Assembly (NCBI RefSeq): GCF_014208045.1
Contig: NZ_JACHML010000001.1
Span: 2,356,001-2,420,000, forward strand
Length of the DNA stretch: 64,000 nucleotides
Reading direction: 5' to 3'
Source: Microbacterium thalassium
GTDB taxonomy: Bacteria; Actinomycetota; Actinomycetes; Actinomycetales; Microbacteriaceae
Shown piece by piece: positions 60,211 to 64,000 of the stretch; the first letter of the stretch is position 1; each line of letters opens with the position of its first letter. Made by a program: the position numbers and the translations under genes. Below the pieces are notes generated by a model that ran no database searches, was not told the DNA's origin, and was given only the letters and a program-made list of their open reading frames with translations.

Positions 60211-61566
60211 ATGGAGCTTCACATCCGCGGGCGATCGGCCTCCGAGATCGCCGAGAGCCTGCGTGAGCTGGTCGAGCGCGGCGACCTGCGCCCGGGCGAC
60301 CCGCTCCCGCCCGTGCGGTCGCTCGCGGAGAGCCTGGGCGTCAACCGCAACACGGCCGTCGCCGCGTACCGGCATCTGACGCAGGCGGGGGTGCTCATCA
60401 CCCGCGGACGCGGCGGGACCCGCGTCGCGGACCGCTCCCCCGTCGCGCAGGAGGGCTACGCCCCCGACAGCGTGCTGCGCGACATCGGCACCGGCAACCC
60501 CGATCCGGCGCTGATCCCCGACCCCTCGAAGGCGCTCGCCGGACTCGCCGGACGGCCGGTGCTGTACGGCGAGCCCGTCATCGATCCGGGACTGGAGACC
60601 TGGGCGCGCGACTGGATGGCCGCAGGGCTGGGACCGGCCGGCGACGCGGTGCGCCTGACCATCACCAGCGGCGCGGCCGACGCCGTGGAGCGCCTCCTCG
60701 CGCAGTCGCTCACGCGCGACGACGCCGTCGCCCTCGAGGACCCGTGCTTCCTGGCGAGCATCCACACGGTGCGCCTGGCCGGGTACCGCCCTGTCGCGGT
60801 TCCCGTCGACGACGAGGGCATGACCGCCGCCGGGCTCCGCGCCGCGCTCGAGCAGGGGGTGCGCGCCGTCGTGTGCACTCCCCGTGCGCAGAACCCCACC
60901 GGCGCGAGCCTGTCCGCGCGGCGGGCGGGCGAGCTGCGCGACGTGCTGCGCGAGCATCCCTACGTCCTGGTGATCGAGGACGACCACTTCTCCGCGCTCT
61001 CGCAGCGCCCGTTCCATTCGATCATCGGACCCGAGCACCGGCGGTGGGCGCTCGTGCGGTCGGTCTCGAAGTTCCTCGGGCCCGACATGTGCCTGGCGGT
61101 GACCGCATCCGACGCCGAGACGGCCGACCGGCTCGCGATGCGCCTGACGCCCGGCACCACGTGGGTCAGTCACCTGCTCCAGAGGCTCACTCACGCGCTC
61201 ATGACGGACCCCGAGGTCCTCGCCCGCATCGAGGCGGCCGGCGCCCACTACGCCGAGCGCAACGCCGTGTTCGCGCGCATGCTCGGCGAGCGCGGCATCG
61301 AGGCCGCCGCCGGCGACGGACTGAACGTGTGGGTCGGGCTGCCGGCGGGCGCGGACGCCGTGTCCGCCCAGCTGATGCGGCGCGGATGGCTCGCGCGCGG
61401 CGGCGGCGAGTTCCAGCTGGACGCCGGCGACGCCGCCCGCCGTCTGCGGCTCACCGTGCACGACCTCGACGACGATGACCTCGCGCGCCTCGCCGACGAC
61501 CTCGCGGCGGCCGGCGAGGCCGCCCGCTCGGTCCCGGCACGGGCCGACGCCGCCGGGATGCGATGA
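60211..61566 (+). CDS. pdxR: MocR/PdxR-type transcription regulator
   Basis: A GntR-family regulator fused to an aminotransferase-like domain that senses PLP; PdxR members activate pdxST when PLP is low. The 451-residue protein has the winged helix at residues 5-70 ([40 protein letters not shown]) and a fold-type I domain from about 95 with ARNP-like [19 protein letters not shown] and the PLP lysine in [11 protein letters not shown]. The chosen ATG has a GGAGAGG ribosome site. Its divergent placement from pdxST and a downstream pyridoxal kinase support the PdxR role. Confidence 0.88.
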   Translation: MELHIRGRSASEIAESLRELVERGDLRPGDPLPPVRSLAESLGVNRNTAVAAYRHLTQAGVLITRGRGGTRVADRSPVAQEGYAPDSVLRDIGTGNPDPALIPDPSKALAGLAGRPVLYGEPVIDPGLETWARDWMAAGLGPAGDAVRLTITSGAADAVERLLAQSLTRDDAVALEDPCFLASIHTVRLAGYRPVAVPVDDEGMTAAGLRAALEQGVRAVVCTPRAQNPTGASLSARRAGELRDVLREHPYVLVIEDDHFSALSQRPFHSIIGPEHRRWALVRSVSKFLGPDMCLAVTASDAETADRLAMRLTPGTTWVSHLLQRLTHALMTDPEVLARIEAAGAHYAERNAVFARMLGERGIEAAAGDGLNVWVGLPAGADAVSAQLMRRGWLARGGGEFQLDAGDAARRLRLTVHDLDDDDLARLADDLAAAGEAARSVPARADAAGMR

Positions 61567-61573
61567 TCGACCG

Positions 61574-62425
61574 GTGAAGATCCTCTCCATCCAGTCCGCC
61601 GTCGCCTACGGACACGTCGGGAACTCCGCCGCCGTCTTCCCGCTGCAGCGCATCGGGGTGGAGGTGATGCCGGTGTACACGGTGAACTTCTCCAACCACA
61701 CCGGGTACGGGGCGTGGCGCGGCCCGCTGATCGCACCCGACGACGTGCGGGATGTCATCCAGGGCATCGAGGACCGCGGCGTGCTGCCGCAGATCGACGT
61801 TGTCCTCAGCGGCTACCAGGGCGGCGAGGGCATCGCCGATGTGATCCTCGACGCGGTCGCGCGCGTCAAGGAGGCCAACCCCGGCGCCGTCTACGCGTGC
61901 GATCCCGTCATGGGCAATGCCAAGAGCGGATGCTTCGTGGCCCCCGCCATCCCCGTGCTGCTGCGCGAGCGCGTGGTGCCCGCCGCCGACATCATCACGC
62001 CGAACCAGTTCGAGCTGGGGTTCCTCACCGGCACCGAGCCTCACGACCTGGCGTCCACGCTCGCGTCGGCCGATCGCGCCCGCGAGATGGGCCCGCGGAC
62101 GGTCCTCGTCACGAGCGTGGAGCGCCCCGACCGCCCCGAGGGCACGATCGAGATGCTCGCCGTCACGGACGACGGCGCGTGGCTCGTGCAGACCCCGCAC
62201 ATCCCGATGAAGGCCAACGGCTCGGGCGACGTCACCGCGGCGCTGTTCACGGCGCACCTCGGCCGAACCGGCGATGCGGCCGACGCGCTCGCGCGCACCA
62301 CCTCGAGCGTCTTCGATCTGCTCGCCCGCACGCACGAATCGGGGCAGCGCGAGCTGCAGCTCGTGGAGTCGCAGGAGGCCTACGCGCACCCGCGCATGCA
62401 GTTCGCCGTCACACAGGTGCGCTGA
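61574..62425 (+). CDS. pdxY: pyridoxal kinase
   Basis: Phosphorylates pyridoxal with ATP in the B6 salvage pathway. The 283-residue ribokinase-fold protein has [68 protein letters not shown] and the anion-hole/catalytic [14 protein letters not shown] with Asp. GTG start seven bases after the pdxR stop, with a weak ribosome site, so it is likely coupled to pdxR. Together with pdxST the window holds both de novo and salvage PLP routes. Confidence 0.95.
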   Translation: MKILSIQSAVAYGHVGNSAAVFPLQRIGVEVMPVYTVNFSNHTGYGAWRGPLIAPDDVRDVIQGIEDRGVLPQIDVVLSGYQGGEGIADVILDAVARVKEANPGAVYACDPVMGNAKSGCFVAPAIPVLLRERVVPAADIITPNQFELGFLTGTEPHDLASTLASADRAREMGPRTVLVTSVERPDRPEGTIEMLAVTDDGAWLVQTPHIPMKANGSGDVTAALFTAHLGRTGDAADALARTTSSVFDLLARTHESGQRELQLVESQEAYAHPRMQFAVTQVR

Positions 62426-62426
62426 G

Positions 62427-63014
62427 TCAGTCCGCCGGCCAGGCGTGCGCGACGGCCTCGCGCACCTCGCCGAGCAGCTGCGGCAGCGCCTTGGTCTTGG
62501 CGATGATCGGGAAGAAGTTCGCATCCGACCCCCACCGCGGCACCACGTGCTGGTGCAGGTGCTCGTCGACGCCCGCTCCGGCCACGCTCCCCTGGTTCAT
62601 GCCGATGTTGAAGCCCTCGCAGCGCGAGACGTGGCGCAGCACCCGCATCGCCGTCTGCGTGAGCTCCCCGATCTCGGCGACCTCTTCGTCGGTCGCCTGG
62701 TCGTAGGTCGCGATGTGGCGGTACGGGCACACCAGCAGATGACCGGAGTTGTACGGGAACAGGTTCAGCAGCACGTACGCGGTGCGGCCGCGATGGACGA
62801 TCAGCCCGTCGGCGTCGTCCTTGCCCGGCGCCGCGCAGAACGGGCAGTCGGCCCGCATCGCGTCGGCGCCGGCGCGGATGTAGGCCATCCGGTGCGGCGT
62901 CCACAGACGCTGGAACTCGTCGGGGACCCCCGCGAACGACGCGGCGTCGGCCAGGGCGGATGCTTCCGGCGTCGCGTCGGCTGCGGCGCCGGATGCGTCC
63001 TGCGGGCTGGTCAC
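62427..63014 (-). CDS. HIT-family protein, AP4A phosphorylase-like
   Basis: A 195-residue histidine-triad protein. It has an N-terminal disordered tail of about 35 residues, a zinc pair in [25 protein letters not shown] and the triad [10 protein letters not shown]. The position just after thrS and the motifs match the actinobacterial protein known from Mycobacterium as an AP4A phosphorylase; that activity is inferred. The GTG overlaps the thrS stop (GTGA). It converges with pdxY, only one base apart. Confidence 0.9.
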   Translation of the reverse strand: MTSPQDASGAAADATPEASALADAASFAGVPDEFQRLWTPHRMAYIRAGADAMRADCPFCAAPGKDDADGLIVHRGRTAYVLLNLFPYNSGHLLVCPYRHIATYDQATDEEVAEIGELTQTAMRVLRHVSRCEGFNIGMNQGSVAGAGVDEHLHQHVVPRWGSDANFFPIIAKTKALPQLLGEVREAVAHAWPAD

Positions 63015-64000
63015 GCGAGGTCCTCGGCGGTGTCGACGAGGGTCTTGCCCTCGATCGCACCCAGGATGAGCGAGACGGCGTCGTCCACGGGCACGCCGTT
63101 GGTCTGCGTGCCGTCGCGGAAGCGGAACGACACGGTGCCGCCGGAGCGGTCCTGCTCCCCCGCGATCAGCTGGATCGGCACCTTCTGCGTCGTGTGGGTG
63201 CGGATCTTCTTCTGCATGCGGTCGTCGGAGTGGTCCACCTCGGCCCGCACGCCGCTCGTGCGCAGACGCCGGACGATGTCCTCGAGATAGCCGGCGTACT
63301 CCTCGGCGACCGGGATGCCGACGACCTGGACGGGCGCCAGCCACACCGGGAACGCGCCGGCGTAGTGCTCGACGAGGATCGCGAAGAAGCGCTCGATCGA
63401 GCCGAAGAGCGCGCGGTGGATCATCACCGGGCGGTGCTTGGCGCCGTCGGGGCCGGTGTACTCGAGCTCGAAGCGCTCCGGCTGGTTGAAATCGAGCTGG
63501 ATGGTCGACATCTGCCACGTGCGGCCGATGGCGTCCCGCGCCTGCACGGAGATCTTGGGACCGTAGAACGCGGCGCCGCCGGGATCCGGGACGAGCTCCA
63601 GGCCGGAGCCCTCGGCGACCTCGCGCAGCGTCTCCGTCGCCTCGGCCCACAGGGCGTCGTCGCCGATGAACTTCGGGTTGCCCTCCTCCTTGCTCGACAG
63701 CTCGAGATAGAAGTCGTTCAGGCCGTAGTCGCGCAGCGTCTGCAGCACGAAGTCCAGGCTGTGGGTGAGCTCGTCCTTGACCTGGTCGGGCGTGACGTAG
63801 ATGTGGGTGTCGTCCTGGGTCATGCCGCGCACGCGCGTGAGCCCCGACAGGGTGCCGCTCTTCTCGTAGCGGTACACCGAGCCGAACTCGCTCAGCCGCA
63901 GCGGCAGCTCGCGGTAGCTACGTCCGCGGGCGCGGAAGATCAGGTTGTGGAACGGGCAGTTCATGGGCTTGAGGTAGTAGTCCTGGCCCTGCCGCGTGAC
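63011..64000 (-). CDS. thrS: threonyl-tRNA synthetase, C-terminal half (runs off the window)
   Basis: ThrRS charges tRNA-Thr. The C-terminal 329 residues are present; the N-terminal TGS, editing and part of the catalytic domain lie beyond base 64000. The frame is open to the edge ([20 protein letters not shown]), with the zinc cysteine of MNCPFH, motif 2 [19 protein letters not shown], motif 3 [20 protein letters not shown], and the anticodon-binding domain ([14 protein letters not shown] to C-terminus). Its stop overlaps the HIT gene. Confidence 0.98.
   Translation of the reverse strand, partial: VTRQGQDYYLKPMNCPFHNLIFRARGRSYRELPLRLSEFGSVYRYEKSGTLSGLTRVRGMTQDDTHIYVTPDQVKDELTHSLDFVLQTLRDYGLNDFYLELSSKEEGNPKFIGDDALWAEATETLREVAEGSGLELVPDPGGAAFYGPKISVQARDAIGRTWQMSTIQLDFNQPERFELEYTGPDGAKHRPVMIHRALFGSIERFFAILVEHYAGAFPVWLAPVQVVGIPVAEEYAGYLEDIVRRLRTSGVRAEVDHSDDRMQKKIRTHTTQKVPIQLIAGEQDRSGGTVSFRFRDGTQTNGVPVDDAVSLILGAIEGKTLVDTAEDLA

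Overview
This 64 kb window is chromosomal core DNA from a high-GC actinobacterium. It most resembles Microbacterium or a close relative in the Microbacteriaceae. The reasons are the very high GC content, frequent GTG starts, start/stop overlaps of the ATGA and GTGA type, and actinobacterial gene blocks (metK-priA-fmt-rsmB-rpe; pyrR-pyrB-pyrC-carA-carB-pyrF-gmk-rpoZ; aroC-aroK-aroB-aroQ-efp-nusB; rel-secF-secD-yajC-ruvBAC-yebC). Nearly every gene is on the minus strand; five genes are on the plus strand. I see no rRNA, tRNA, insertion sequence, prophage, CRISPR array or pseudogene, and no gene-free stretch above 300 bases.

Layout, left to right (minus-strand transcription runs right to left). 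1-7.4 kb: the start of pyk, gltD, gltB and lgt. 7.4-14.1 kb: trpA, trpB, trpC, two small membrane proteins tied to trp operons, then hisI, hisF, hisG, hisE and rpe. 14.1-20 kb: rsmB, fmt, a helicase-dead priA, metK and rpoZ. 20-29.6 kb: a tightly overlapping pyrimidine cluster from pyrR to pyrF. It ends in a guanylate kinase that carries an actinobacterial IHF domain at its N-terminus. 29.6-34.3 kb: a metallo-beta-lactamase/Rieske fusion protein and a Snf2-family ATPase. 34.3-39.5 kb: nusB, efp and the shikimate genes aroQ, aroB, aroK, aroC and aroE. 39.5-47 kb: mltG, ruvX, alaS, a small membrane protein, rpsD and rarA. 47.1-49.5 kb: three plus-strand genes (a small membrane protein, a DUF349 protein and an AbiEi-like protein). 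49.4-60.1 kb: rel, secF, secD, yajC, ruvB, ruvA, ruvC, yebC, an unrecognised gene, pdxT and pdxS. 60.2-62.4 kb: a divergent MocR/PdxR-type regulator and pyridoxal kinase on the plus strand. 62.4-64 kb: a HIT-family protein and the 3' part of thrS.

The genes serve amino-acid synthesis (Trp, His, aromatic, Glu), pyrimidine and GMP metabolism, vitamin B6, translation, protein export, stringent response and recombination. The clearest regulatory signal is a PyrR-binding hairpin whose lower stem covers the pyrR ribosome binding site, with a matching promoter just upstream. A near-palindrome lies between pdxS and the MocR regulator. Several DNA-repair and translation genes (rarA, ruvA, ruvC, yebC) have a TANNNT -10 box 6-7 nt before the start codon, which suggests leaderless mRNAs.

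I did not find a clearly undescribed multi-gene system. The most unusual items are the IHF-guanylate kinase fusion, the MBL-Rieske protein, the orphan AbiEi-like gene overlapping rel, the unrecognised gene next to yebC, and the apparent absence of trpE and coaBC from places where related genomes often carry them.
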